Below are positions 5,149-13,633 of a stretch of DNA of 15,911 nucleotides, one piece after another. This DNA is from FW021-bin31 sp964558275 (GTDB taxonomy: Bacteria > Bacteroidota > Bacteroidia > Chitinophagales > Chitinophagaceae). The notes below the pieces were generated by a model that was given only the letters and a program-made list of their open reading frames with translations, did not search any database and was not told the origin of the DNA. Made by a program: the position numbers and the translations under genes. Position 1 is the first letter of the stretch; every line of letters starts with the position of its first letter. The stretch lies in NCBI GenBank assembly GCA_964558275.1, contig CAZLDH010000062.1:1-15911 (forward strand), written 5' to 3'.

Positions 5149-7110
5149 ATGATAACAAGGATACTCGCACTCCTGAGTGTATTATTTTTGCTGTTTCCTG
5201 CAGATGTATCGGCTCAATATAATGCCCATAGGGCTTTCGCGCCATTGAATTATAGGTATCCTGCCAACTTAATGCGTGCTGCAAATGGAACTCCGGGGGC
5301 TGCGTACTGGCAGAATCGTGCTGATTATGATGTGAATGTAAAATTTGATACCAGTACGAAGATCATTAAGGGAAGTGTAGTCATTAGTTACACGAATAAT
5401 AGTCCTGACAAATTGGCGACGCTCTGGTTGCAACTTGTGCAAAATATTGATCGGGAAGATTCCCGGGCCGCTCGAATAAGCAATCCTGCTTTGGTAGAGG
5501 AAAAGACGGAAAAGGGTTTTCATTTGTCGAAAGTCGCGATGAAGACGGCGAAAGGTTCCCACCCCTTATCTTATTTAATTGATGGTACAAGGATGCGGAT
5601 TGCACTGGATCAGCCTTTGATGGGAAACGGGAGCCAGATAAAGCTTGAGATTGATTTCTCTTATCAGCTGCAGGCTGCCAGTCGAGGCGGTAGATCCGGG
5701 TATATGTCCACGCGCAATGGAATGTTGTATGAAGTGTCTTATTGGTATCCACGTATGTGTGTCTATGATGATATCCATGGTTGGAATACCCTGCCTTTTT
5801 TAGGGTATGGAGAATTTTATCTAGATTATGGAAATATAGATTATCATATTACGCTTCCTGATGGAATCCTGGTAACCGGTTCAGGGGTATTGATGAATCC
5901 TAAAGAAGTATTGACAAAGGAAGAATTAAAGCAGTTAAAAATAGCTAGACAATCCAATAAAACAGTGGTGATTAGAGGCAAAAAGGATTTGGATAACATG
6001 GCTACCAAAGAAAGTGAAGATGGTTGGCTTACTTGGCATTTTCATATGGATAGCACAAGAGATGTAGCTTGGGCAGCCTCGAAAGCCTTTATTTGGGACG
6101 CTGCGAAAATTAATTTACCGAATAATGAACAGGCCTTGGCTATGAGCTTTTATCCGGTAGAGAGTGCCTCTGATAGCAGTCATGGTAGAGGAACAGAATA
6201 TATGAAAGCTGTGGTTGAAGCTTTTTCGCAATGGTTTCCTTATCCTTATGAGACGGCAATCAATGTGGGAGGGAAAGTAGTGGGAATGGAATTTCCCGGA
6301 TTGGCAATGAATTGGTGGAAAGCTAAGAATAAGCCGCTGTTTTCATTGCTTACTCATGAGATTGGTCATACCTGGTATCCTATGATTGTCGGTTCCAATG
6401 AAAGAAGATTTCCATGGATGGATGAAGGGATTAATACTTTTATTGATTTACTAGCACAAAATGCTTTTAATCAAGGAGAATATGCACCAAAAAGGGATGG
6501 CGAATATGCACCGGGCGGAGGCAATCCTGCGGATGAAATTGTACCTTGGATAACAAAGGAGGATATTAAACCCCTGATGACACGGGCTGATGCATTTGCA
6601 GGAGATGTGATTCATCCGGTTACTTATTTTAAAGCGGCTTTTGGGCTCGTATTACTTCGAAAGGTTATTCTTGGGAAGGAGCGGTTTGATTATGCATTTA
6701 AACAATATACAAAGGTCTGGGCGTATAAACACCCTTATCCGGCAGATTTTTTCAGAGCAATAAACAATTTTGCAGGAGCAGATTTAGATTGGTTTTGGCG
6801 AGGCTGGTTTTATAATAACTGGCAGCTTGATCAGGCGGTATCAAAAGTAGAATACATAGAGGCAAAGGATGATGAAACCCTAAGCATCACGATTGAAAAT
6901 CTTAAGAAACTTCCTATGCCTGTCCTTTTAGAGGTTGTAGAGGAGAATGGCGAACGACACCGACTACGGTTGCCGGTAGAAGTTTGGGAGAAGGATGGAG
7001 AAGCAACTTTTGAGATGAGTATAAATAGTAAAATAAAGAAAGTGGTGTTGGATCCTGATAAGGTGCTTCCAGATGTAGATAGAAGTAACAACATTTGGTT
7101 AGGAAGTTAA
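5149..7110 (+). CDS. Exported M1-family metallopeptidase
   Basis: This is a 653-residue zinc peptidase of the M1 (aminopeptidase N-like) type with a Sec signal peptide (hydrophobic residues 5-16, likely cleavage after SA22), so it acts in the periplasm or at the cell surface. An N-terminal beta-domain precedes the catalytic part. The zinc site is complete: HEIGH with His403, Glu404 and His407, and the third ligand Glu426 exactly 18 residues later in WMDEGINTF. The exopeptidase motif, usually GxMEN, reads GMEF here (379-382): the Glu is kept and the Asn is replaced. A Tyr in VTYFKAAFG (about 493) could be the transition-state Tyr. The C-terminus shows no obvious type IX sorting domain. Substrate unknown. 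It is the last gene of the rightward cluster. Confidence 0.88.
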   Translation: MITRILALLSVLFLLFPADVSAQYNAHRAFAPLNYRYPANLMRAANGTPGAAYWQNRADYDVNVKFDTSTKIIKGSVVISYTNNSPDKLATLWLQLVQNIDREDSRAARISNPALVEEKTEKGFHLSKVAMKTAKGSHPLSYLIDGTRMRIALDQPLMGNGSQIKLEIDFSYQLQAASRGGRSGYMSTRNGMLYEVSYWYPRMCVYDDIHGWNTLPFLGYGEFYLDYGNIDYHITLPDGILVTGSGVLMNPKEVLTKEELKQLKIARQSNKTVVIRGKKDLDNMATKESEDGWLTWHFHMDSTRDVAWAASKAFIWDAAKINLPNNEQALAMSFYPVESASDSSHGRGTEYMKAVVEAFSQWFPYPYETAINVGGKVVGMEFPGLAMNWWKAKNKPLFSLLTHEIGHTWYPMIVGSNERRFPWMDEGINTFIDLLAQNAFNQGEYAPKRDGEYAPGGGNPADEIVPWITKEDIKPLMTRADAFAGDVIHPVTYFKAAFGLVLLRKVILGKERFDYAFKQYTKVWAYKHPYPADFFRAINNFAGADLDWFWRGWFYNNWQLDQAVSKVEYIEAKDDETLSITIENLKKLPMPVLLEVVEENGERHRLRLPVEVWEKDGEATFEMSINSKIKKVVLDPDKVLPDVDRSNNIWLGS

Positions 7111-7124
7111 TGACTATTTTCTTC

Positions 7125-7403
7125 TTAAGAGTTTTTGCGCTTCTTCTTTTTTCCACTTTTCCTGATAAAGATTTCTTTCATTAGTGCTATACGATGGATA
7201 CAGAATTCGGGGGCACTACATTCACAGCTACTGTCTGTTATATTCCCCCGACTGTCGATTTCGATATACACATCCAAAGATTGCTGTTGTTCTTCAGCGA
7301 AAACCACAAAAACATTCTTACGTTCTTCTTCAAACTCTCTTAGGGCGATTTTACTTGCTTGTTTACGAACTTCGGCAGGGAAGAGCTTTTCGAATTCGAG
7401 CAT
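7125..7403 (-). CDS. Small SWIM-type zinc-finger protein
   Basis: This is a 92-residue protein from ATG 7403 (a GTG at 7409 would add two residues). It contains Cys60, Cys62, Cys68 and His70 in the order CxC-x5-CxH, which is the SWIM zinc-finger signature, followed by a very basic tail, KSGKKKKRKNS. SWIM domains bind nucleic acid or protein and usually sit in proteins of several hundred residues, such as SNF2-helicase-associated ones. Here the domain stands alone, with an acidic/glutamine-rich middle (REFEEERKN, AEEQQQS). The stop lies 14 nt from the convergent peptidase stop. It may use its own promoter (7426-7433) or read-through from the sugar symporter gene. The cellular role is unknown. 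Confidence 0.7.
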   Translation of the reverse strand: MLEFEKLFPAEVRKQASKIALREFEEERKNVFVVFAEEQQQSLDVYIEIDSRGNITDSSCECSAPEFCIHRIALMKEIFIRKSGKKKKRKNS

Positions 7404-7425
7404 TTTCACCAGTGCTAGTTTCTGA

Positions 7426-7433
7426 CAAAAATA
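7426..7433 (-). promoter_or_regulatory. Predicted -7 box for the SWIM protein gene
   Basis: Minus-strand TATTTTTG matches TAnnTTTG, with a loose -33 (TTATG) 20 nt upstream. A start near 7419 would leave a leader of about 16 nt to ATG 7403, suggesting that the gene can be expressed apart from the glycan operon. Confidence 0.4.
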
Positions 7434-7441
7434 AGACTTAG

Positions 7442-7466
7442 AATAGGAATTTGCATAAGTCCTATT
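7442..7466 (-). other. Weak inverted repeat at the end of the symporter gene
   Basis: AATAGGA (7442-7448) and TCCTATT (7460-7466) form a 7-bp AT-rich stem with an 11-nt loop overlapping the symporter stop codon. It might stabilise or end the operon transcript. The nearest T-rich stretch on the minus strand is some 10 nt further on, so a classical intrinsic terminator is doubtful. Confidence 0.25.
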
Positions 7467-8889
7467 ATTCTTTTCTATGTTTATTTAATTGTTCTCCTAT
7501 CTGAGCTACTCTTTTTTCTGTGAGCGGGTAGAAAAGCATACCTATAAAGGCAAGAAGGCAACAAGCCGCCGGTAAAATGCTAATCATCAGCCGTTCTCCA
7601 AAAATAGTTTGAGCGCTTTGTGATATCAGGTCGTGATTATAATTAAACAGGTATAGAACCCAGCCGGTGAGTGCGGCACCAAACGCCCAACCCAGTTTTT
7701 GAGACATAGAGGAAGAGGAGAATATAAGTCCGGAAGTCCTTCTGCCGGTGCTTAGTTCATGATAATCTACAATATCGGCAAACATGCTCCATAGCAGAGG
7801 AAGTACATAGCCGGCACAAATAGAAATGATGGTTTGGAAGAACATAATCCATCCAATTTGGTTAGGGATAAAGAAAAAAAGCACACTGAATATCCCGGCC
7901 AAGAGCATAGCAATAAGATAGGTCTTTTTTTTGCCGTATCTTTTTGATAAACGAGGAGCTAAAATAACCCCTACAATATTAGCTGCTTGTCCGATTAAAA
8001 AATATATTGTGGTGATGTCCCAGTTGGTAATAGGCATATTATAGTCAAATTGGACATAGTCTCTGAAATAGTAAATAGCTACGCCGTCGCGGACGGCATT
8101 AAAGAGCAAAGCTGCTAGTCCGGTACCCACCAGAATCCACCAAGGCTCGTTTTTTAGTAAAGCATTGAGATCTTCTTTCACTTTTCCTTTCTCTTGTCTG
8201 TTCTGTTGGATGGCAGGGGGTACTCTTTCTTGCGTCCACTTGAAGCAGAGAATGAATAAAAGAGTACATAATAGTCCGATAGAAGCAACGGCTAAGGTCC
8301 ATCCAATAGGGGCAGTGCTTATGCTGTAATCTGTACTGGATGCAGTTATTGTCGAGGTTGAGAAGAGCTTAGAAAAGCCATCCACCAAGGGTTGGAGTAG
8401 CATAAATGTGATGAAGCTGCCAATAAAGGCAAAGGTCATCCTATAGGATGATAAAATATTACGTTCTTGAGAGTCTTTAGACAATACTCCTAAGAGAGAG
8501 GCATAAGGTACATTGATTAGAGAATAGACCAGCATCATTGCCGAATAAGTGATGTAGGCATAGATAAGCTTGCCGGTTTGTCCAAAGTCAGGGACAAAAA
8601 ACGTAATGACGCCCATGACAGAAAAAGGTACTGCAAACCAGAGTAAGTAGGGTCGATACTGTCCCCACTTCGTTTTTGTACGGTCAGCAATAATGCCGAC
8701 AAATACGTCAAATAAAGAGTCCCAAACCCGGGCAACCAGAAACATCGTCCCTGCTGCTGCGGCTGTAATTCCTAAGACGTCAGTATAGAAAAACAAGGCG
8801 TACATACCGAAAATCTTCCAGAACATGGAAGATGCTGCATCACCTAACCCATACCCTATTTTTTCTTTTAGTCGTATTTTTTGGGACAT
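7465..8889 (-). CDS. GPH-family sugar:cation symporter (MFS, MelB-like)
   Basis: This is a 474-residue inner-membrane transporter of the glycoside-pentoside-hexuronide:cation symporter family, which moves oligosaccharides or glycosides in with Na+ or H+. Seen: the family opening KIGYGLGDAASSMFWKIF; about 12 hydrophobic segments; and the cation-site pair Asp57 and Asp61 in WDSLFDVFVG, spaced as Asp55/Asp59 of MelB. These are followed by the first cytoplasmic loop DRTKTKWGQYRPYLL, a central loop around residues 216-245, and DYHELSTGRRTSG in the second half. It lies 46 nt downstream of the GH130 phosphorylase, the same partnership as in the Bacteroides fragilis mannan pathway, so a beta-mannobiose or mannosyl-glucose substrate is inferred. 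Confidence 0.9.
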   Translation of the reverse strand: MSQKIRLKEKIGYGLGDAASSMFWKIFGMYALFFYTDVLGITAAAAGTMFLVARVWDSLFDVFVGIIADRTKTKWGQYRPYLLWFAVPFSVMGVITFFVPDFGQTGKLIYAYITYSAMMLVYSLINVPYASLLGVLSKDSQERNILSSYRMTFAFIGSFITFMLLQPLVDGFSKLFSTSTITASSTDYSISTAPIGWTLAVASIGLLCTLLFILCFKWTQERVPPAIQQNRQEKGKVKEDLNALLKNEPWWILVGTGLAALLFNAVRDGVAIYYFRDYVQFDYNMPITNWDITTIYFLIGQAANIVGVILAPRLSKRYGKKKTYLIAMLLAGIFSVLFFFIPNQIGWIMFFQTIISICAGYVLPLLWSMFADIVDYHELSTGRRTSGLIFSSSSMSQKLGWAFGAALTGWVLYLFNYNHDLISQSAQTIFGERLMISILPAACCLLAFIGMLFYPLTEKRVAQIGEQLNKHRKE

Positions 8890-8935
8890 ACACTTTTTTT
8901 TGAAAGAGTGAAAATAGTCGAAATGCTTATAAAAA

Positions 8936-10129
8936 TTAAAAATGAATTTCCGGGAGGCTTGTATGTGCTTTGTTCTTTTCTATAATTTCTATAAGGTTTT
9001 GGACAGAAGTGTTGGATCTTAAGCCGTCTTTAGCAGTATGCAAACAATAATCTAATAATTGTTCTATACTTGATGTGGCTACATGCATTCGAGTATCCGA
9101 GGAGGCGTAGTAGATAAATACTTTTCCGTCCTTATCGGCTATCCATCCATTGGAGAACAATACATTGGATACATCCCCCCATCGTTCTTCTCCTTGAGGT
9201 GCCATGAAATAACCGGCGGGTTCGGCTATGACTTTCGAAGGGTCTTTTAAATCTGTGAGATAGAGATATAGAACGTATCTTAAGCCGGATGCACAATGCC
9301 TGACACCATGAGCCAGGTGAAGCCAGCCCTTGGTGGTTTTTAAAGGTGCCGGTCCCTCTCCGTTTTTAGCTTCTTTTATAGTATGATATTCGCGTTTGTT
9401 AATGATGTTTTCTTCTTTTATTATAGCATGAGTCATATCATCTACTAGGGACCAGCCAATACCTCCGCCTTTTCCGGCATCGATAAACCCGTCTTGAGGT
9501 CTGGTATAAAGAGCGTATTTCCCCTGTACGAATTCGGGATGGAGCACTACATTTCGTTGGTGGCTGTTTGCCTGTAGATTTGGAAATCTTTCCCACTGAG
9601 CGAAGTCTTTGGTTCGTACGATACCTGTAGAGGCGATAGGGTGATGCGGGCTTTTGGGAGATGTTGCATCGTTTTCTCTTTCAGAACAGAAAAGCCCATA
9701 AATCCAGCCATCTTCGTGCGAGGTAAGGCGCATATCATATATATTGGTTTCCCGGGAATCTATATCGGGAATCAGAACCGGGTAGCCCCAGAATTTGAAT
9801 TGATCTATACCATTTGGGCTTTCAGCGACGGCAAAAAAAGATTTACGGTCATTTCCCTCCACACGAGCAAGAAGAAGATATTTATTGTTCCACTTTATGG
9901 CCCCGGCGTTAAAAACGGCATTGATGCCAAAGCGTTCCATCAAAAAAGGATTGGTTTCGGGATTGAAGTCATATCTCCAGAAAAGGGGGGTATGTGTTGC
10001 GGTTAGTATCGGGCTTTGGTATCGCTGTATAATCCCGTTTGAATGATCGATAGGCCGATTGGTCTTGTTGTGTACTTTTGATTGTTGGTTTATGAGTTGA
10101 TCCAGTCTGGATTGGAATAATTCGTTCAT
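8936..10129 (-). CDS. GH130 phosphorylase, probable 4-O-beta-D-mannosyl-D-glucose phosphorylase
   Basis: The predicted reaction is reversible phosphorolysis of Man-beta-1,4-Glc to alpha-D-mannose 1-phosphate and glucose in the cytoplasm; no signal peptide is present. The 397-residue protein carries hallmark stretches of the GH130_1 subgroup: WRYDFNPETNPFLMERFGIN (51-70), NAGAI, ARVEGNDRKSFFAVAESPNG (88-107), YDMRLTSHEDGWIYGLFCSE, VLHPEFV, TRPQDGFIDAGKGGGIGW, HLAHGVRHCASGLRYVLYLY and YYASSDTRMHVATSS. Asp132 in YDMRLT aligns with the catalytic acid (Asp131) of the characterised B. fragilis enzyme. The N-terminal 30 residues (polar, Gln/Lys rich) probably form the oligomerisation helix. GH130_2 mannooligosaccharide phosphorylase is the main alternative and less likely. 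Confidence 0.88.
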   Translation of the reverse strand: MNELFQSRLDQLINQQSKVHNKTNRPIDHSNGIIQRYQSPILTATHTPLFWRYDFNPETNPFLMERFGINAVFNAGAIKWNNKYLLLARVEGNDRKSFFAVAESPNGIDQFKFWGYPVLIPDIDSRETNIYDMRLTSHEDGWIYGLFCSERENDATSPKSPHHPIASTGIVRTKDFAQWERFPNLQANSHQRNVVLHPEFVQGKYALYTRPQDGFIDAGKGGGIGWSLVDDMTHAIIKEENIINKREYHTIKEAKNGEGPAPLKTTKGWLHLAHGVRHCASGLRYVLYLYLTDLKDPSKVIAEPAGYFMAPQGEERWGDVSNVLFSNGWIADKDGKVFIYYASSDTRMHVATSSIEQLLDYCLHTAKDGLRSNTSVQNLIEIIEKNKAHTSLPEIHF

Positions 10130-10158
10130 GGTTGGGTTAGAAAATTTTAAAAATTATG

Positions 10159-11979
10159 TTATAAAGATTTGGGATATAATGACATGCGAGTAACTCTGTG
10201 AAAAGCTGTATTACTAGGGGTTGTAATCTCTAGTTCAAAAACCGTTTTGTTGGTACGCGGGTTGATTTCAATAATCTTTCCACCGCGTCCTTGTGAAGTA
10301 GGGACGCCCATCCCCGGACAAAATAGGATGTGACCGGTTTTAGGAAGATATTGGACGCCGGAAAGGGCTACGGAAAAACCACCGGGTCCCCTTCCCTTAC
10401 CGTAAGACCAAAGCTGTTGTACAGTCATATCGTCCGTATTGATTTTATATTCTACTGCACGGCTGTAGTTATTATTTGGAGTGAGCGCATTATTGACCCA
10501 GTGTCGATTATACCCATTGTCAAAAATTAGGATTCGGTCGTCTGAAAGGGCGACGGGAGTATGCGGACCCCATGGCCAATCAAATCCGGGTACGGAAGTT
10601 TCTCCCCGAATAACTGCTGAATCTGTAATAAGTTGTCCTGATTCTGTTATGGGCTGGAGTAAATAGGGCTGATAGGCCTTCGCCCAATATTTGTGTGGAG
10701 ATATAATCCATTGCAGGTCTCCGGCCCGACTGAATCCTATAATACCTTGGTAACGCATGGTTGCTAGGAGATTGCCGTTAAATTCTATGATGGAGTTATT
10801 ATGAGCCCAATTGGTTGGATTTTGGGCAAATTGTGGCGGGGTGATCCCATCCGGTTTGAGGTATCTGGAAGTATCGACAATCTGGGCCAAGTCCCATTCA
10901 TTGAGTATAGTTCCGCTTTCAGGGTCTAATTCTATAATGTGGTCCATTACTCTTGGGCGGCCATTGGAGAGTCTGGAGCTGTTTTTGGTTACTGTGATGA
11001 GGAAGTTGCCGTTGGAAGCAATGGTAACATCATGATGATAAGAATATCCCATCGACTTTAGATCCCATTGGTGAATAAGATTTCCGAATATGTCGAACTC
11101 TACGATGCGTTGCTGGTGTTGATCTCCTGCGATAAAAAGCCCCTCTTTTGTTCTTTTTAGGGCCGATGATATGGATATCTGTCCTAACTCAGGAGAAGAG
11201 GACAGGAGCAGAATCCAACGAATATTGCCTTGGTAATCTACCATGTAGGGAATAGAAACATCTAGTTTACTTATTCCCGGATAGTTAATCAGGTTAAGTC
11301 CGGGCTCCATTTTCTGAGGTTGCGATTTTCTAAGATTAAACTGAGGTTTCGCCTCGAATTCTAGTGGTTGAGTTTGTATCTTAATTTGGGTGGAGCCCCT
11401 GAGATGTCCATCTTTATCGGTAAAATCCAAGTCGATGATATTGTTGTAGTTGGGGAACAGACCTAAAATAGGGACGGTTTGGTGTGGCGTTGTAGAATGA
11501 AATAAATGGGAAATGCTTCCTGTTGAACCTTTTTTTCCATGCACGGTCACCCGTACCCGACCGTAGGTAGGTAAGTTGACTTCTACTTTGGCTGCCAAGG
11601 GATTATAGCCGGAAGGGTTGAGTTTAATATTTTTTATAATAAAATCAAGAGATGTTCCTAATGTGGGTACCTTTATTTGGGTCTTATCAACAAAAGTGAT
11701 GATTGTCTGCCATTGTTCAGGCTGTTTCTTAATGTGTTTTATTTCTGCTTTAGATATTTGGAGCTTCGTGTTCTCAAACTGAAAGAGATAAGTCTTATTT
11801 TGAGAAGATATATTTTTAAGCAATTCTCCTTGGTCGATAATGCGCTGTAAGGTTGTTCTAATGGAAGAATTAACTGAAATATTTTCTTTCTGTGTACAGG
11901 AAAAGGATAAAATTAGCAGGCTCAAAAATAAGCCTGCCAATTTTAGAAGATTTCCTCTATAAGGGAATTTTATCTCCAT
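10159..11979 (-). CDS. Arylsulfotransferase (ASST)-family lipoprotein
   Basis: This is a 606-residue lipoprotein (lipobox LSFSC, Cys28). Residues about 119-208 resemble the Ig-like N-terminal ASST domain (NPSGYNPLAAKVEV, VRVTVHGKKG, VPILGLFPNYNN), and 225-606 look like the six-bladed propeller that carries the active site. Candidates for the E. coli ASST catalytic set are His315/His316 (YHHDV), His393 (WAHNNS), Arg409 (TMRYQG) and His473 (WPWGPHTP), the last equivalent to the transiently sulfated histidine. ASST moves sulfate from one phenolic sulfate to another phenol without PAPS. Residues 29-118 are an extra N-terminal region I do not recognise. The ATG overlaps the susD stop by 10 nt, implying coupled translation. 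The substrate in this glycan operon is unknown. Confidence 0.85.
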   Translation of the reverse strand: MEIKFPYRGNLLKLAGLFLSLLILSFSCTQKENISVNSSIRTTLQRIIDQGELLKNISSQNKTYLFQFENTKLQISKAEIKHIKKQPEQWQTIITFVDKTQIKVPTLGTSLDFIIKNIKLNPSGYNPLAAKVEVNLPTYGRVRVTVHGKKGSTGSISHLFHSTTPHQTVPILGLFPNYNNIIDLDFTDKDGHLRGSTQIKIQTQPLEFEAKPQFNLRKSQPQKMEPGLNLINYPGISKLDVSIPYMVDYQGNIRWILLLSSSPELGQISISSALKRTKEGLFIAGDQHQQRIVEFDIFGNLIHQWDLKSMGYSYHHDVTIASNGNFLITVTKNSSRLSNGRPRVMDHIIELDPESGTILNEWDLAQIVDTSRYLKPDGITPPQFAQNPTNWAHNNSIIEFNGNLLATMRYQGIIGFSRAGDLQWIISPHKYWAKAYQPYLLQPITESGQLITDSAVIRGETSVPGFDWPWGPHTPVALSDDRILIFDNGYNRHWVNNALTPNNNYSRAVEYKINTDDMTVQQLWSYGKGRGPGGFSVALSGVQYLPKTGHILFCPGMGVPTSQGRGGKIIEINPRTNKTVFELEITTPSNTAFHRVTRMSLYPKSL

Positions 11980-13592
11980 AACGGGTTTTGTTGAAGGGCA
12001 GAATTTGCATTTATTTCGGATTCAGGGATAGGGAGATAGTAATCTCTGGGTTCAAAAGCCTGCGCACCTTGTTTATGATGATCGATGAGAAGTTGCTTTA
12101 ACTCATCATAGTCAAACCAGCGTTTAAGATCAAAGAATCGATGTCCTTCAAAGAAGAATTCCAGAAGATTTTGATGTCTTACTTCTGCCATCATATCTTC
12201 GGGAGAATTCCAGGAAATATTGGCCAATCCTGCTCTTGTTCTTATACGATCCAAATCGTTCTCTGCGGTTCCCAGATGACCGTTATGAATAGCGGCCTCG
12301 GCATGAAGTAAAAGCACTTCTGCAAATCTCATGAGTCTGAGATTATTGTTTTGATTAGATTGATCGTACATGCTATTAGCATTGGGTTTGTTTTTATAGA
12401 AGTTGGTGAATTTCTTGATAAGAAAACGACTGGTTTTGCCATTAATTTTAGGATAATTCGGTTCCCCTCTTTGTATTTTTCCCGAGCAGTTAGCCCATAT
12501 TTCATCAAAGGTTTGGTTGCCGAACCATTTACCATTTTGTAGCCCGGTTTCATAATCGGAGTATTTCCAGAAAAAGCTGGTGTACATTCTTTTATCAAAT
12601 CTGGTGTCAGCACTTGCCGGTCTTTCTTCCTGAATGAAAGCCTTAACAATGTATCTGCTGGGCATGAACTTGAACCAGCCTCCCGTTCCGGAGGGCCCAA
12701 CGAAGTTGGGTACTACAAAGCCCATCGTGCTGGTTGATGTTTCAGAACCCCAGGAACCGGATCCAAATCCTCCATCGTATGAAAGTTCAAAAATAGATTC
12801 TTTATTGAATTCTGTATTTTCATTAAAGTTATCATCCGGATTAGGTACTAGTGCATAAGTATAGGGCGGATTGAGCAGCAAATCCAATTCTTTTTCTGCC
12901 TTGGTCCATTGTTCTGTATAGACTAGTGCCTTTCCTAAATAAGCGATAGCTGCCCCCTTGGTAGCACGGCCTACTGCGTCATCGGGGCGAGTTACCGGAA
13001 GATACTTTTTAGCAGCAGTGAAGTCCTTAATGACTTGAGCCCAAACTTCTTTCTCCGGAGAGGAGGGTATCATTAAACCATCCGGATCATCACCCGCAGG
13101 GACTAATCGCAGAGGAACGGGGCCAAAGTTTTTCACTAAAAGCAAATAGTACAAGCCTCTCAAGAACTTTACTTCTCCAATCCATTCGTTCTTTTTGTCT
13201 TGATCCATATCTACATTTTGGATGTTTTTCAGGAACACATTGGCACGATTTACTCCGGTATATAGTCTCCCAAAGTCGCTACTACTTGTGCTGGGGGTGT
13301 TCCTGAAAGTTCCGTATTGCCAGTTGAATACTTCTTCTCCCAGGATATACCAAACATCATCTCCTCGATTCATGGTTTGGAATCCGGTATAGGCTCCGTA
13401 ATAGCCGTACATCTGTCCTCGGAGAGGAGAATAAACTGTAGGAATGGCTGATTCTGCATTCTCAGCAGTAGTCCAGAAGGTCTGTTCTACCGGCTGGTTT
13501 CTGTTAATCTTATTTAGAAAATCTTTAGTACATCCGCTAAATAACAGCGTTATAACTGTTAAGGCGAATATTGTTTTTAATATTGTTTTCAT
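11970..13592 (-). CDS. susD: SusD/RagB-family surface glycan-binding lipoprotein
   Basis: SusD-type proteins are surface lipoproteins that sit as a lid on the SusC barrel and capture oligosaccharides. The 540-residue product has a lipoprotein signal ending LFSGC (Cys21) followed by TKDFLNK. Family segments visible are EQTFWTTAENAESAIPTVYSPLR near the N-terminus, VKFLRGLYYLLLVKNFGPVPL, ATKGAAIAYLGKALVYTEQW (TPR-like helices), LRLMRFAEVLLLHAEAA, LDRIRTRAGL, and a C-terminus with LLEFFFEGHRFFDLKRW and YYLPIPESEINANSALQQNP. It starts 41 nt after the susC stop. The ligand cannot be deduced from the sequence; the downstream GH130 suggests a mannose-containing glycan. Confidence 0.95.
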   Translation of the reverse strand: MKTILKTIFALTVITLLFSGCTKDFLNKINRNQPVEQTFWTTAENAESAIPTVYSPLRGQMYGYYGAYTGFQTMNRGDDVWYILGEEVFNWQYGTFRNTPSTSSSDFGRLYTGVNRANVFLKNIQNVDMDQDKKNEWIGEVKFLRGLYYLLLVKNFGPVPLRLVPAGDDPDGLMIPSSPEKEVWAQVIKDFTAAKKYLPVTRPDDAVGRATKGAAIAYLGKALVYTEQWTKAEKELDLLLNPPYTYALVPNPDDNFNENTEFNKESIFELSYDGGFGSGSWGSETSTSTMGFVVPNFVGPSGTGGWFKFMPSRYIVKAFIQEERPASADTRFDKRMYTSFFWKYSDYETGLQNGKWFGNQTFDEIWANCSGKIQRGEPNYPKINGKTSRFLIKKFTNFYKNKPNANSMYDQSNQNNNLRLMRFAEVLLLHAEAAIHNGHLGTAENDLDRIRTRAGLANISWNSPEDMMAEVRHQNLLEFFFEGHRFFDLKRWFDYDELKQLLIDHHKQGAQAFEPRDYYLPIPESEINANSALQQNPLWR

Positions 13593-13633
13593 TACAAAAA
13601 ATTTATATGATGAATGAGTTGATATCTCTTGTA

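Noticed and set aside
7098..7130. Bidirectional terminator between the peptidase and the SWIM gene
   Set aside because: Only a loop-less 8-bp palindrome (TCTTAAGA) is visible; it cannot form a proper hairpin.
7135..7441. Plus-strand ORFs of 85-96 codons opposite the SWIM gene
   Set aside because: They are antisense shadows; the minus-strand frame carries the recognisable CxC-CxH motif.
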